NCBI RefSeq assembly: GCF_030164425.1
Contig: NZ_JASNJD010000014.1
Location: forward strand, 52,981-116,980
DNA: 64,000 bases
Origin: Pseudodonghicola flavimaris
Lineage (GTDB): Bacteria > Pseudomonadota > Alphaproteobacteria > Rhodobacterales > Rhodobacteraceae
Direction: 5' to 3'
The stretch's first letter is position 1, and each line of letters begins with the position of its first letter. Shown piece after piece: positions 41,320 to 51,392 of this stretch. The notes beneath the pieces were generated by a model, which was not told where the DNA came from, ran no database searches, and saw nothing but the letters and a program-made list of their open reading frames with translations. The translations under genes were made by a program, and so were the position numbers.

Positions 41320-44300
41320 ATGAGCCATCTGCTCGACAAACTGAACTTCTTCCAGAGCAAGGAACTGGAGCAATTCTCCGACGGTTGGGGTCAGACCACC
41401 CGCGAGGATCGCAGCTGGGAAGACACCTACCGGAACCGCTGGCGGCACGACAAGATCGTCCGCTCGACGCACGGGGTGAACTGCACCGGGTCGTGTTCGT
41501 GGAAGATCTACGTAAAATCCGGGATCGTCACCTGGGAAACCCAACAGACCGACTATCCGCGCACCCGTGCGGGCCTGCCCAACCACGAGCCGCGCGGCTG
41601 TGCGCGGGGAGCCTCCTACAGCTGGTATCTCTATTCCGCGAACCGGGTGAAGAACCCGTTGATCCGTGGTGCGCTGATGCGGGCGTGGCGGAAGATGCGC
41701 GAGACGATGACGCCGGTGGCCGCCTGGGCCGCGATTCAGGGCGATCCCGACCTGCGCAATTCGATCAACAAAACGCGGGGCAAGGGCGGCTTCGTGCGGG
41801 CCACCTGGGACGAAGCGACCGAGATCATCGCCGCCGCCAACGCCTACACGGCCAAGACCTACGGGCCCGACCGCGTGTTCGGCTTCTCGCCGATCCCGGC
41901 CATGTCGATGGTCAGCTACGCCGCCGGTTCACGCTACCTGAGCCTGCTGGGCGGTACCTGCATGTCGTTCTACGACTGGTACTGCGACCTGCCGCCAGCT
42001 TCCCCCCAGACCTGGGGCGAACAGACTGACGTTCCGGAATCGGCCGACTGGTACAATACAGGTTTCCTGATGCTTTGGGGCTCGAACGTGCCCCAGACCC
42101 GGACACCCGACGCCCATTTCTACACCGAGGTCCGCTATCGCGGCACCAAGTCGGCCGTGGTCAGCCCCGACTATTCGGAAGCCGCCAAGTTCGGCGACAT
42201 CTGGCTGAACCCGCAGGCGGGCACCGACGCGGCGCTGGCGATGGCCATGGGCCATGTGATCCTGCGCGAATTCCACCTCGACCGGCAGGCCGAGTATTTC
42301 GAGGATTACGCCCGCAAGTATACCGACATGCCGATGCTGGTTCGGCTGGATGAAAAGGACGGCCACCTCGTGCCGGGCCGGATGCTGCGCGCCGACGATT
42401 TCGACGGCAAGCTGGGTGAGAAGAACAACCCCGACTGGAAGACCGTCGCCTATGACGAGACGTCTGGCCAGATCGTGGCACCCAACGGGTCCATCGGCTT
42501 CCGCTGGGGTGAAGAGGGCAAGTGGAACCTCGAAGAGCGGGCAAAAGGGGCAGAGGCCAAGCTGCGCCTGAGCCAGATCATGGATGGCGCCCACGACGAG
42601 GTCGTGGGCGTCGACTTCCCTTACTTCGGCGGTGCGGCCACGGGCGATTTCGTGAAATGCGATCACCCCGAGGTGTTGACCCGGAACATTCCGGCGCGGC
42701 GCGTGAAACTGGCCGACGGATCCGAAGCGCTAGTTGCCACCGTGTTCGACCTGTTCTGCGCCAACTACGGGCTGGATCGGGGTCTTGGCGGTGACTGGGT
42801 GTCCAAGGATTTCAACGACGACAGTCCCTACACCCCCGCCTGGGCCGAAAAGATCACCGGCGTTGAGAGGGAGAAAATCATCGCGGTCGCCCGCGAATTC
42901 GCGGGCAATGCCGAAAAGACACATGGCAAATCCATGGTCATCCTCGGGGCCGGTCTGAACCACTGGTACCACATGGACATGAACTACCGCGGCATCATCA
43001 ATATGCTGGTGATGTGCGGCTGCATCGGGCAGGAGGGCGGCGGCTGGTCACACTACGTGGGGCAGGAGAAGCTCCGCCCGCAGACCGGCTGGCAGCCTCT
43101 AGCCTTCGCGCTCGACTGGAACCGCCCGCCGCGGCACATGAACTCCACCTCGTGCTGGTATGCGCATACCGACCAATGGCGCTATGAGACATTGCGCGCC
43201 GGCGAGATCCTGTCGCCGACCGCACCCGAGGGCGATTGGGACATCAGCCTGATCGACTATAACATCCGGGCCGAGCGCATGGGCTGGCTGCCGTCTGCCC
43301 CACAGCTCAAGACCAATCCTCTGGAAGTCTCGAAAGCCGCAAAGAAGGCCGGGAAGGAGATCAAGGACTACGTCGCCGAACAGCTGAAATCCGGCGATCT
43401 GGAAATGTCCTGCCAGGATCCGGACGCCCCGGAAAACTGGCCGCGCAACCTGTTTGTCTGGCGCTCGAACCTGCTGGGGTCGTCCGGCAAGGGGCATGAG
43501 TATTTCCTCAAGCACCTTCTGGGCACCGATCACGGCGTCATGGGCAAGGATCTGGGCGAGGAAGGCGGCGTGATGCCGAAGGAGGCCCGCTGGCACGACG
43601 AGGCGCCGAAGGGCAAGCTCGACCTGCTGGTCTGCATCGACTTCCGGATGTCCACGACGGCGGTGTATTCCGACATCGTCCTGCCGACGGCCAGCTGGTA
43701 CGAAAAGGACGACCTCAACACCTCGGACATGCACCCCTTCATCCACCCGCTGCAGGCGGCGGTGGACCCGGCCTACGAAAGCAAGTCGGACTGGGAGATC
43801 TTCAAGTCCATCGCCCGGAAATTCTCCGAAGTCGCGCCCGAGGTGCTGGGGGTCGAGACCGACATCGTCCAGCTTCCGCTGCTGCACGACACCGCCGCCG
43901 AACTGGCGCAGGCGCAAGTGAAGGACTGGAAGAAGGGCGAATGCGACCTGATCCCGGGCAAGACCGCGCCGAACTACATCGAGGTCGAGCGGGATTATCC
44001 AAACCTCTACAAGAAGTTCACCTCGGTCGGGCCGCTGCTCGAGAAACTCGGCAACGGCGGCAAGGGGATCAACTGGGACACCAAGACCGAGGTCAAGCAC
44101 CTGCGCGACCTGAACGGGGTCGTGCTGGACGAGGGCGTGTCCAAAGGCCAGCCGAAACTCGAAACCGCCATCGACGCGGCCGAGATGATCCTGATGCTCG
44201 CCCCGGAAACCAACGGCGAAGTGGCCGTGAAGGCCTGGGAAGAACTTGAGAAGCCCACGGGGCAGCACCATGCCCACCTGGCGGAGGGCGCGCATCACAC

Positions 44301-45078
44301 CAAGATCCGCTTCCGCGATATCGCCGCGCAACCGCGCAAGATCATCTCGTCGCCCACATGGTCAGGCATCGAGAGCGAGGAGGTCTGCTACAACGCTGGC
44401 TACACCAACGTCCACGAACTTATCCCGTGGCGCACCCTGACGGGCCGCCAGCAACTCTATCAGGATCACGAATGGATGCGCGCCTTCGGCGAGGGTTTCG
44501 TCAGCTATCGCCCGCCGGTGGACCTCAAGACCATCACCGCGGCCGTCAACAACGACGCGGCCGAGGGCAGCCCGCACGTGGTGCTGAACTTCATCACGCC
44601 CCACCAGAAATGGGGCATTCACAGCACCTACACCGATAACCTCTTGATGCTGACGCTGAACAGGGGCGGCCCGGTGGTCTGGATGTCCGAGGTGGACGCG
44701 GCAAAGGCGGGCCTTGTCGATAACGACTGGGTGGAAGCCTACAACACCAACGGCGCGCTGACCGCGCGGGTGGTGGTGTCCCAGCGGATCAAGCAGGGGA
44801 CGCTATTCATGTATCACGCGCAGGAAAAGATCGTGAACACGCCCGGTTCGGAAAAGACCGGCAATCGCGGCGGCATCCACAACTCGGTGACCCGCGCCAC
44901 CCTGAAACCCACGCACATGATCGGCGGCTACGCGCAGCTGTCCTACGGCTTCAACTACTACGGCACCGTGGGCAGCAACCGCGACGAGTTCGTGATCGTG
45001 CGGAAAATGAAGAAGATCGACTGGCTCGACAAACCCGCAAGCCGGTCCGCAACCCAGAACGTGGAGGCAGCGGAATGA
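41320..45078 (+). CDS. narG: respiratory nitrate reductase alpha subunit
   Basis: The 1252-aa molybdenum catalytic subunit starts at MSHLLDKLNFFQSKELEQFSD (GAAAGGA upstream). The FS0 cluster ligands His51, Cys55, Cys59 and Cys94 are intact (HGVNCTGSC ... RGCARG), as is the active-site region SFYDWYCDLPPASPQTWGEQTDVPES. It reduces nitrate to nitrite at the cytoplasmic face, using electrons from NarH. The length equals E. coli NarG. No Tat motif precedes it, in line with a cytoplasm-facing enzyme. It overlaps narH by 4 bp. Confidence 0.97.
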   Translation: MSHLLDKLNFFQSKELEQFSDGWGQTTREDRSWEDTYRNRWRHDKIVRSTHGVNCTGSCSWKIYVKSGIVTWETQQTDYPRTRAGLPNHEPRGCARGASYSWYLYSANRVKNPLIRGALMRAWRKMRETMTPVAAWAAIQGDPDLRNSINKTRGKGGFVRATWDEATEIIAAANAYTAKTYGPDRVFGFSPIPAMSMVSYAAGSRYLSLLGGTCMSFYDWYCDLPPASPQTWGEQTDVPESADWYNTGFLMLWGSNVPQTRTPDAHFYTEVRYRGTKSAVVSPDYSEAAKFGDIWLNPQAGTDAALAMAMGHVILREFHLDRQAEYFEDYARKYTDMPMLVRLDEKDGHLVPGRMLRADDFDGKLGEKNNPDWKTVAYDETSGQIVAPNGSIGFRWGEEGKWNLEERAKGAEAKLRLSQIMDGAHDEVVGVDFPYFGGAATGDFVKCDHPEVLTRNIPARRVKLADGSEALVATVFDLFCANYGLDRGLGGDWVSKDFNDDSPYTPAWAEKITGVEREKIIAVAREFAGNAEKTHGKSMVILGAGLNHWYHMDMNYRGIINMLVMCGCIGQEGGGWSHYVGQEKLRPQTGWQPLAFALDWNRPPRHMNSTSCWYAHTDQWRYETLRAGEILSPTAPEGDWDISLIDYNIRAERMGWLPSAPQLKTNPLEVSKAAKKAGKEIKDYVAEQLKSGDLEMSCQDPDAPENWPRNLFVWRSNLLGSSGKGHEYFLKHLLGTDHGVMGKDLGEEGGVMPKEARWHDEAPKGKLDLLVCIDFRMSTTAVYSDIVLPTASWYEKDDLNTSDMHPFIHPLQAAVDPAYESKSDWEIFKSIARKFSEVAPEVLGVETDIVQLPLLHDTAAELAQAQVKDWKKGECDLIPGKTAPNYIEVERDYPNLYKKFTSVGPLLEKLGNGGKGINWDTKTEVKHLRDLNGVVLDEGVSKGQPKLETAIDAAEMILMLAPETNGEVAVKAWEELEKPTGQHHAHLAEGAHHTKIRFRDIAAQPRKIISSPTWSGIESEEVCYNAGYTNVHELIPWRTLTGRQQLYQDHEWMRAFGEGFVSYRPPVDLKTITAAVNNDAAEGSPHVVLNFITPHQKWGIHSTYTDNLLMLTLNRGGPVVWMSEVDAAKAGLVDNDWVEAYNTNGALTARVVVSQRIKQGTLFMYHAQEKIVNTPGSEKTGNRGGIHNSVTRATLKPTHMIGGYAQLSYGFNYYGTVGSNRDEFVIVRKMKKIDWLDKPASRSATQNVEAAE

Positions 45079-46601
45079 GAGTTCGTGCGCAAATCGGAAA
45101 GGTCCTGAACCTCGACAAATGCATCGGGTGTCACACCTGCTCGGTCACCTGCAAGAATGTGTGGACGACGCGCGAAGGTGTCGAATACGCGTGGTTCAAC
45201 AACGTCGAGACCAAGCCCGGCACCGGCTATCCAACGGACTGGGAGAACCAGAAGCGCTGGAACGGCGGCTGGGTGCGCTCGGCCTCGGGCAAGCTGCATC
45301 CCAAGCAGGGGTCGAAATGGCGGATCCTGGCGAACATCTTCGCCAACCCGGCCATGCCCGAGATCGACGACTACTACGAGCCGTTCGATTTCGACTACGA
45401 CCACCTGAAATCGGCGCCCGACATGACCGCGTTCCCGACCGCGCGCCCCCGCTCGAAGATCACCGGCGAGCGGATGGAGAAGATCGAGAAGGGTCCGAAC
45501 TGGGAGGAAATCCTCGGCGGCGAATTCTCGAAGCGGTCTCAGGACTACAACTTCGATCAGGTGCAGAAGGACATTTATGGAGAGTATGAAAACACCTTCA
45601 TGATGTATCTGCCGCGCCTGTGCGAGCACTGCCTTAACCCCACCTGTTCCGCCTCCTGTCCCTCGGGTGCGATCTACAAGCGCGAGGAGGACGGCATCGT
45701 TCTGATCGACCAGGAGAAGTGCCGCGGCTGGCGGATGTGCGTCTCGGGCTGCCCCTACAAGAAGGTCTATTACAACTGGGACACCGGCAAATCCGAGAAA
45801 TGCACCTTCTGCTATCCGCGGATCGAAAGCGGCCAGCCGACGGTCTGCTCGGAAACCTGCGTCGGGCGCATTCGCTATCTGGGCGTGATCCTTTATGACG
45901 CAGACAAGATCGAAGCTGCGGCCAGCGCCGAGCGCGAGACCGATCTCTACGGCGCGCAGCTCGACGTCTTCCTCGACCCGAACGACCCCGAGGTGATCGC
46001 CGCGGCGCGCCGTGACGGCGTGCCCGAAGACTGGATCGAGGCGGCGAAGGTCAGCCCGGTCTGGAAGATGGCGATGGATTGGAAGGTCGCCTTCCCGCTG
46101 CACCCGGAATACCGGACGCTGCCGATGGTGTGGTACATCCCGCCGCTCAGCCCGATCCAGAACGCCGCTCAGGCGGGGCAGATCGCGATGAGCGACCAGA
46201 TGCCCGACGTCCGCTCCCTGCGCATCCCCGTCAAATACCTCGCCAACATGCTGACGGCGGGCGACGAGGAGCCCATCGTTCACGCCCTCGAACGCATGTC
46301 GGCGATGCGGCTCTACATGCGGGCCCTCAGCGTTGACGGCGTGCGCGACGAGGCGATCGCCGCCCGAGTCGGCATGTCCGGTCGGGTGATCGAGGACATG
46401 TACAAGATCATGGCCATCGCCGATTACGAGGATCGTTTCGCGATCCCCACGGCGCACCGCGAACAGAACGAGCATGGCGCCGATATTCGCGGCGGCTGCG
46501 GCTTCACCGACGGCAACGGCTGTTCCACCGGCGAGGCGGGCAAGACGACGCTCTTCGGCGGCAAGAAGAAAAAGTTCGCCCTTCCGCAGGAGACCTTCTG
46601 A
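45075..46601 (+). CDS. narH: respiratory nitrate reductase beta subunit
   Basis: The 508-aa iron-sulfur subunit shows the cluster motifs LNLDKCIGCHTCSVTCKN, CEHCLNPTCSASCPSGAI, KCRGWRMCVSGCPYKK (Trp in the 3Fe-4S set) and KCTFCYPRIESGQPTVCSETCVGR. It wires heme b of NarI to NarG. It is overlapped by narJ by one base (TGATG). Confidence 0.97.
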   Translation: MRVRAQIGKVLNLDKCIGCHTCSVTCKNVWTTREGVEYAWFNNVETKPGTGYPTDWENQKRWNGGWVRSASGKLHPKQGSKWRILANIFANPAMPEIDDYYEPFDFDYDHLKSAPDMTAFPTARPRSKITGERMEKIEKGPNWEEILGGEFSKRSQDYNFDQVQKDIYGEYENTFMMYLPRLCEHCLNPTCSASCPSGAIYKREEDGIVLIDQEKCRGWRMCVSGCPYKKVYYNWDTGKSEKCTFCYPRIESGQPTVCSETCVGRIRYLGVILYDADKIEAAASAERETDLYGAQLDVFLDPNDPEVIAAARRDGVPEDWIEAAKVSPVWKMAMDWKVAFPLHPEYRTLPMVWYIPPLSPIQNAAQAGQIAMSDQMPDVRSLRIPVKYLANMLTAGDEEPIVHALERMSAMRLYMRALSVDGVRDEAIAARVGMSGRVIEDMYKIMAIADYEDRFAIPTAHREQNEHGADIRGGCGFTDGNGCSTGEAGKTTLFGGKKKKFALPQETF

Positions 46602-47314
46602 TGCTGGACCGTTCCCTGAAAGCCCTGTCGCTGATCCTGAGCTATCCCTCGCGGGAACTTCAGGAGGCGATGCCCGACATCGGCGCCGTTCTTGGCGGCG
46701 ATCCCCGCATCGCCGCCGAAACGCGGGCTGCGCTGCGCTCGTTGACCGATGGCTTCGCAGACGCCGACCTCTACGATCTGCAAGAGAGCTATGTGATGCT
46801 CTTCGACCGGTCGCGGACGCTGTCGCTAAATCTCTTCGAGCACGTTCATGGTGAAAGCCGTGACCGGGGCGGCGCCATGGTCAGCCTGATCGAGACCTAC
46901 CGGGAGGGCGGGTTCGAACCCGCCACCTCGGAGCTGCCTGATCATTTGCCGGTGCTGTTGGAATTCCTGTCGACGCGTCCCTTCGCAGAAGTGCAGGAAA
47001 CTTTGGCGGACGCGGCGCATATCCTCGACGCTCTCGCGGCCCGACTTGTCCGGCGCGACAGCGGGTATGCCGCCGCGTTCGCCGCTCTTTCCCAGCTCGC
47101 CGACACGCAGGCCGACGCCGAAGCGGTGGCCGACATGCTGGCCCAGCCAGATGATGATCCGACCGACCTCGCGGCGCTCGATGCTGTCTGGGAGGAAACG
47201 GAAGTCACTTTCGGCCCCGACCCGAACGCCGGTTGTCCGCAGGTTCGCGACATGCTCGCGGCGATGGACAGCCCGAGCCGCCGTGCGATGGATGCACGGC
47301 CCGTGACCGAATAA
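46601..47314 (+). CDS. narJ: nitrate reductase assembly chaperone
   Basis: The 237-aa protein of the NarJ/TorD family (LKALSLILSYPSRELQEAMPDIGAVL; LYDLQESYVMLFDRSRTLSLNLFEHVHGESRDRGGAM). It inserts the molybdenum cofactor into NarG and keeps the complex from early membrane docking. It is not part of the finished enzyme. Confidence 0.95.
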   Translation: MLDRSLKALSLILSYPSRELQEAMPDIGAVLGGDPRIAAETRAALRSLTDGFADADLYDLQESYVMLFDRSRTLSLNLFEHVHGESRDRGGAMVSLIETYREGGFEPATSELPDHLPVLLEFLSTRPFAEVQETLADAAHILDALAARLVRRDSGYAAAFAALSQLADTQADAEAVADMLAQPDDDPTDLAALDAVWEETEVTFGPDPNAGCPQVRDMLAAMDSPSRRAMDARPVTE

Positions 47315-47325
47315 TGGAGGCAGAC

Positions 47326-48093
47326 ATGCACAACTTTCTTTTCGGCATTTATCCTTATATCGCTCTGTCCGTTCTTCTTATCGGATCGATCGTGCGGTAC
47401 GAACGTGATCCCTTCACGTGGAAAACTTCGTCGAGCCAGATGCTGCGCCGCAAGCAGTTGATCATAGGTTCGATCCTGTTCCATGTTGGTGTCCTGGTGA
47501 TCTTTGTCGGACATCTCGTTGGCCTGCTGACCCCAATCGCGATCTTCGACGCCATCGGCATCAGCCACGGGGCAAAGCAGCTTCTGGCCGTGATCGCTGG
47601 CGGCATCGCCGGTGTCATGGCCCTCGTGGGCGGTGGGATGCTCATGCACCGCCGCTGGACTGATCCGCGCATTCGCAAGACGTCCAGCTTTGCCGACATC
47701 GCCATTCTAGCGCTGCTTCTGGCACAACTGGTGCTCGGTTTGGGGACGGTGTTCGTATCGCTTCAGCATCTCGATGGTCACGAGATGACCAAGTTCATGT
47801 CCTGGGCTCAAGGGATATTCACCTTCCGGTCCGGCGCTGCGGCGCAGATCGAGGATGTGGCCCTGATCTTCAAGCTGCACCTCTTCCTTGGACTGACGAT
47901 CTTCTTGGTCTTCCCGTTTACAAGGCTGGTACATATTGCTTCGGGCATCTTCGCTCCGCTGCGTTACCTGTTCTTGCGGGCAGGCTACCAGATCGTGCGC
48001 TCGAGACGGCATCGCCCACTCGAGGAACGCCGCCGCGCCTATGACAAGGTGCAAGCCAAGCGCGGCCCCAGCGCCACGACGCCAGCGGAGTGA
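47326..48093 (+). CDS. narI: respiratory nitrate reductase gamma subunit (cytochrome b)
   Basis: The 255-aa five-helix protein starts at MHNFLFGIYPYIALSVLLIGS (GGAGG upstream). Heme ligands are visible as His pairs in ILFHVGVLVIFVGHLVGLL and FKLHLFLGLTIFLVFPFTRLVHI. It takes electrons from ubiquinol on the periplasmic side. The basic C-terminal tail is longer than the hydrophobic core needs. Confidence 0.96.
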   Translation: MHNFLFGIYPYIALSVLLIGSIVRYERDPFTWKTSSSQMLRRKQLIIGSILFHVGVLVIFVGHLVGLLTPIAIFDAIGISHGAKQLLAVIAGGIAGVMALVGGGMLMHRRWTDPRIRKTSSFADIAILALLLAQLVLGLGTVFVSLQHLDGHEMTKFMSWAQGIFTFRSGAAAQIEDVALIFKLHLFLGLTIFLVFPFTRLVHIASGIFAPLRYLFLRAGYQIVRSRRHRPLEERRRAYDKVQAKRGPSATTPAE

Positions 48094-48098
48094 GCTAG

Positions 48099-48893
48099 AT
48101 GAACGTGGCCCTGTTTCCCGATGTCGTCGTGAACGGCGAAACCATCCCCTCGGCGGCAATCGCCGCCGAGGCCCAGAACCACAGCGCCCCCAAGGACAAG
48201 CCGGGGATCGCCTGGCGCAAGGCGGCGCAGGCGCTGGCGATCCGTACGCTGCTCTTGCAGGAGGCGAAGCGGCGCGGGTTGACGCCCGACCCGCTCGAGC
48301 TGGCGCCGGGACGGTTCGAGACGGACGACGAAGCCCTGATCCGCGCCCTGCTGGACGAGGCGCTGGTGATCGAACCCGTCGGTGAAGAGGCCGTGCGCGC
48401 GGAATGGGAGAAGGACCCTGCCCGATATCGTTCGGCACCGCTCTGGGATGTCTCGCACATCCTATGTGCCTGCGATCCGCGCGACGAAGCCGAGTGCGCC
48501 GCGGCCGAGGCACGGGCCATTGCCCTGCTGGCGCGACTCGACGGCGATGCCAAGGGATTTGCCGCTGCCGCGCGCGAAAGCGATTGCGGTTCGAAGGCTT
48601 CTGGCGGCCATCTGGGTCAGCTTGGCCCCGGCGACACCGTGCCGGAGTTCGAGGCAGCCCTGCGCTCCCTGACCGAAGGGGCCGTGACCCCGGCGCCCGT
48701 GTTATCGCGCCACGGCTGGCATATCATCCGACTGAATGCCACGGCGCCGGGGCAGGTGCTGCCCTACGACACCGTTCGGCCGAAGATCGCGCAGGCGTTG
48801 GAAAAGGCAGCCTGGGCGCGCGCCTCGCGCGCCTTCGTGGAGAGCCTCGGTCAAGGGGCGCAGATCTCCGGCGCAAGCCTGACGCCGATCTGA
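48099..48893 (+). CDS. parvulin-type peptidylprolyl isomerase
   Basis: The 264-aa protein has a NifM-like N-terminal helical part and a parvulin domain (DVSHILCACDPRDEAECAAAEARAIALLARL, GHLGQLGPGDTVPEFEAALRSLTEG, VLSRHGWHIIRL). No signal peptide is present, so it acts in the cytoplasm. It lies 5 bp after narI; isomerases in this position are seen in nar operons of Paracoccus-type bacteria and probably help fold NarGH, as NifM does for nitrogenase. The direct target is inference. Confidence 0.85.
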   Translation: MNVALFPDVVVNGETIPSAAIAAEAQNHSAPKDKPGIAWRKAAQALAIRTLLLQEAKRRGLTPDPLELAPGRFETDDEALIRALLDEALVIEPVGEEAVRAEWEKDPARYRSAPLWDVSHILCACDPRDEAECAAAEARAIALLARLDGDAKGFAAAARESDCGSKASGGHLGQLGPGDTVPEFEAALRSLTEGAVTPAPVLSRHGWHIIRLNATAPGQVLPYDTVRPKIAQALEKAAWARASRAFVESLGQGAQISGASLTPI

Positions 48894-48913
48894 ACCACGC
48901 GAAAGGACGTGTG

Positions 48914-49483
48914 ATGAAACCGTCAGAGACAGTGACGCGCGGAAGTGGCGACAAACCGACGAGTCCGAGCCTGCTCGCAAATCCTCTGGACTTCATCAGC
49001 GAAGACCACCTGCGCGAACGTCAGATTTGCGCAGTTATCGACGCGCTGGCAACGGCGGACGCTTTCAATCGCCAAGAAGCGACAGCGGTGCTGCGCTTTG
49101 TGAACGAGGAACTGAACGTCCACCTGCGCGACGAGGCTGAGGACCTGTTCCCGCTTCTTGCCCGGCGCTGCACAGAAGAGGATGCGATTGAGGGTGCGAT
49201 CGACCGGATCAGGGCCGATCAGGATGAGGCGATGCGTCTGCTGCCCGAAGTGCGAGCGATGCTCACTCGTTGCCTCGATAGAGGGGCCGATCTGTCCTCC
49301 AAGGAGCGCGGGGTGTTGTCCAGGTTTGCGGGGCACGTGCGGCGCCACCTCGTTGCCGAAAACGCGATCCTCTTGCCGATTGCCCGCGCCCGGCTGACCC
49401 GGGCCGATCTGCGGATCCTGTCGAAACACATGCGCTCAAGACGCGGGCTGCCAGATTTCCCGGAGACGACCGATGTTGAATGA
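48914..49483 (+). CDS. hemerythrin-domain protein
   Basis: The 189-aa protein starts at MKPSETVTRGSGDKPTS (AAAGGA upstream). His/Glu ligands of a di-iron bundle are visible: FISEDHLRERQICAVIDAL, LNVHLRDEAEDLFPLL, DRIRADQDEAM and HVRRHLVAENAILLPIA. It could sense or store oxygen or nitric oxide, or repair iron centres. It overlaps the carbonic anhydrase gene by 11 bp. Confidence 0.8.
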   Translation: MKPSETVTRGSGDKPTSPSLLANPLDFISEDHLRERQICAVIDALATADAFNRQEATAVLRFVNEELNVHLRDEAEDLFPLLARRCTEEDAIEGAIDRIRADQDEAMRLLPEVRAMLTRCLDRGADLSSKERGVLSRFAGHVRRHLVAENAILLPIARARLTRADLRILSKHMRSRRGLPDFPETTDVE

Positions 49484-50105
49484 CCTTCTGGCGCGCAATG
49501 TGGCGTGGTCGAGAAAACGTCACGACGAAGAGCCTGACTATTTCACCCGCCTTGCCGCCCTTCAGGCGCCCGAGTTCTTCTGGATCGGCTGTTCGGACAG
49601 CCGGGTGCCGGCCAACGTGGTCGCGGGGCTGGATCCAGGCGAAGTGTTCGTCCATCGCAACGTCGCTAACATCGTTCACTCCTCGGACATGAACCTCCTG
49701 TCGGCGCTGGAATTCGCGGTCGATGCCTTGCATGTACGCGAGATCATCGTTTGCGGCCACTATGGCTGCGGCGGGGTCAAGGCCGCGACCGAGGATCTGC
49801 CACACGGTCTGGCCGATCACTGGCTCGAGCCGATCCGGCGCCTCGCCCGTGCTTATGCGGTCGATCTGGGGCGCGAAGCCGACCTCGAGGCACAACGCGA
49901 CCGGCTGGCCGAACTCAACGTGGTCGAAGGCGTGCGGCGCGTCTGCGAGACGCCGATCCTGCAGAAGGCATGGCGCCGCGGAGCCGATGTCCGCGTGCAT
50001 GGCCTGATTTACGGGCTCAAGGACGGGCGCCTGCGCGATCTCGATTGCAGCATCGGGCCCGGGCATTTCCAGCCTACCCATTCCGCCGAGGAGGCAGCAC
50101 AATGA
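49473..50105 (+). CDS. beta-class carbonic anhydrase
   Basis: The 210-aa enzyme has zinc ligands Cys40, His96 and Cys99 and the Asp42/Arg44 dyad (WIGCSDSRVPAN; VCGHYGCGGVK). It interconverts CO2 and bicarbonate in the cytoplasm. Its place between a hemerythrin gene and moeA in a nitrate operon is unusual and may relate to pH or bicarbonate supply during nitrate respiration; this is inference. Confidence 0.93.
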   Translation: MLNDLLARNVAWSRKRHDEEPDYFTRLAALQAPEFFWIGCSDSRVPANVVAGLDPGEVFVHRNVANIVHSSDMNLLSALEFAVDALHVREIIVCGHYGCGGVKAATEDLPHGLADHWLEPIRRLARAYAVDLGREADLEAQRDRLAELNVVEGVRRVCETPILQKAWRRGADVRVHGLIYGLKDGRLRDLDCSIGPGHFQPTHSAEEAAQ

Positions 50106-51379
50106 CCATCCATCAAGCCATCGCGTCACCGGGCTGCGGCTGTGACAGTCAGGACATGCTTCACGCGCTGATCAGCATCGACGAGGCACTGACCCGGATT
50201 GCAGGGAATGTAGCACCGGTCGGCCGCACCGAGGCCCTGTCGCTCGACCACGCCTTTGGCCGCATTCTTGCCCAGCCGGTCCGGTGCCGGTCCATGGCAC
50301 CGGCTTTCGATAATGCGGCAATGGATGGCTATGCAATCGCGACATCGGCCCTGACTGGCGCTGGACCCTGGGTGCTGCCAGTCGTTGCGCGCGTGCCTGC
50401 CGGGCAGGCGGTGACGACGCCGGTTGCAGGAGCCGTGGCGGCCCGGATCTTTACGGGCGCGCCAATCCCCAATGGCGCGGACGCTGTCGTGATGCAGGAG
50501 GACGTCCTGCGTGACGGGGACGTCATTCATCTGTCGCGCCGACCCGAACCGCGCTTGAACATCCGCCGTGCGGGCAGCGACATGGCCAAGGGTGCGACCG
50601 TTCTGGACAAGGGGCACAGGCTCGGCCCGAGGGAGATCGCCGCCTGTGCCGCCGCCGGTGCAGGCATTCTGCGCGTTCGGCGCAAGCTCCGCGTAGCACT
50701 GCTTGTCACCGGCGACGAGGTACGCCGCGCCGGGGGCGCGCGTGAGGCCGCCCAGATCTGGGACGTCAACACTCCGATGCTGACGGCAAGCCTTGCAGCT
50801 GCGGATGTCGACATCGTCGCCTCGGATCATGGTGCCGACAACCTTGCCGGCCTTGTCCGTCAATTGGGCGACATGTCGGCGCAAGCCGATCTTGTCATCA
50901 CCACGGGCGGTATCTCGGTGGGCGAAGAAGATCATGTGAAGCCGGCTGTCATGGCATTGGGCGGCGAAACCCTGTTCAGCGGCGTTGCGATCAAACCGGG
51001 CAAGCCGGTGTCGGTCGGGCGCATCGGCAAGGCGCACTGGCTTGGATTGCCCGGCAACCCGGTATCGGCCTTCGTCACATGGCAGGTCTTCGGACTGGCG
51101 CTAGTCCGTGCCCTGAGCGGCGAGGGACCCGCCCCGACCCGACGGCATGTCGTGATCGCAGGCCCAATCCGCCGCAAGCCCGGGCGCTGCGAACTCCGGC
51201 CCGCCAGGCTCGCCGGTTTCGATGCACATGGTCGCGAGGTCGTCGGTTTCGAGGGTGCCACGCATTCGGCCCGTGTCGGGCTGCTCTCTCCAGCGGACGG
51301 GCTGATGTTTCTGCCCGCCGACGTCGAATCCCTGCCAGCCGGTGCGCTGGTTGAATTCCAACCTTTTTGCCAATCCTGA
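50102..51379 (+). CDS. moeA: molybdopterin molybdenumtransferase MoeA
   Basis: The 425-aa enzyme starts at MTIHQAIASPGCGCDSQDML (ATGA overlap). It has MoeA motifs AFDNAAMDGYAI, IFTGAPIPNGADAVVMQED, TGDEVR, TTGGISVGEEDHVKPAV and GLPGNPVSAFV. It inserts molybdate into the adenylated pterin, giving the cofactor NarG needs. It carries an extra Cys-rich lead (PGCGCDS) compared with E. coli MoeA. Confidence 0.93.
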   Translation: MTIHQAIASPGCGCDSQDMLHALISIDEALTRIAGNVAPVGRTEALSLDHAFGRILAQPVRCRSMAPAFDNAAMDGYAIATSALTGAGPWVLPVVARVPAGQAVTTPVAGAVAARIFTGAPIPNGADAVVMQEDVLRDGDVIHLSRRPEPRLNIRRAGSDMAKGATVLDKGHRLGPREIAACAAAGAGILRVRRKLRVALLVTGDEVRRAGGAREAAQIWDVNTPMLTASLAAADVDIVASDHGADNLAGLVRQLGDMSAQADLVITTGGISVGEEDHVKPAVMALGGETLFSGVAIKPGKPVSVGRIGKAHWLGLPGNPVSAFVTWQVFGLALVRALSGEGPAPTRRHVVIAGPIRRKPGRCELRPARLAGFDAHGREVVGFEGATHSARVGLLSPADGLMFLPADVESLPAGALVEFQPFCQS

Positions 51380-51392
51380 AGGAGCCCCGGAC

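Noticed and set aside
43099..44331. 410-codon minus-strand open frame across narG
   Set aside because: narG is beyond doubt on the plus strand; the reverse frame has no recognisable features and arises from GC-rich codon bias.
44958..46475. 505-codon minus-strand open frame across narH
   Set aside because: narH with all its cysteine clusters is read on the other strand; this is a GC-driven shadow.
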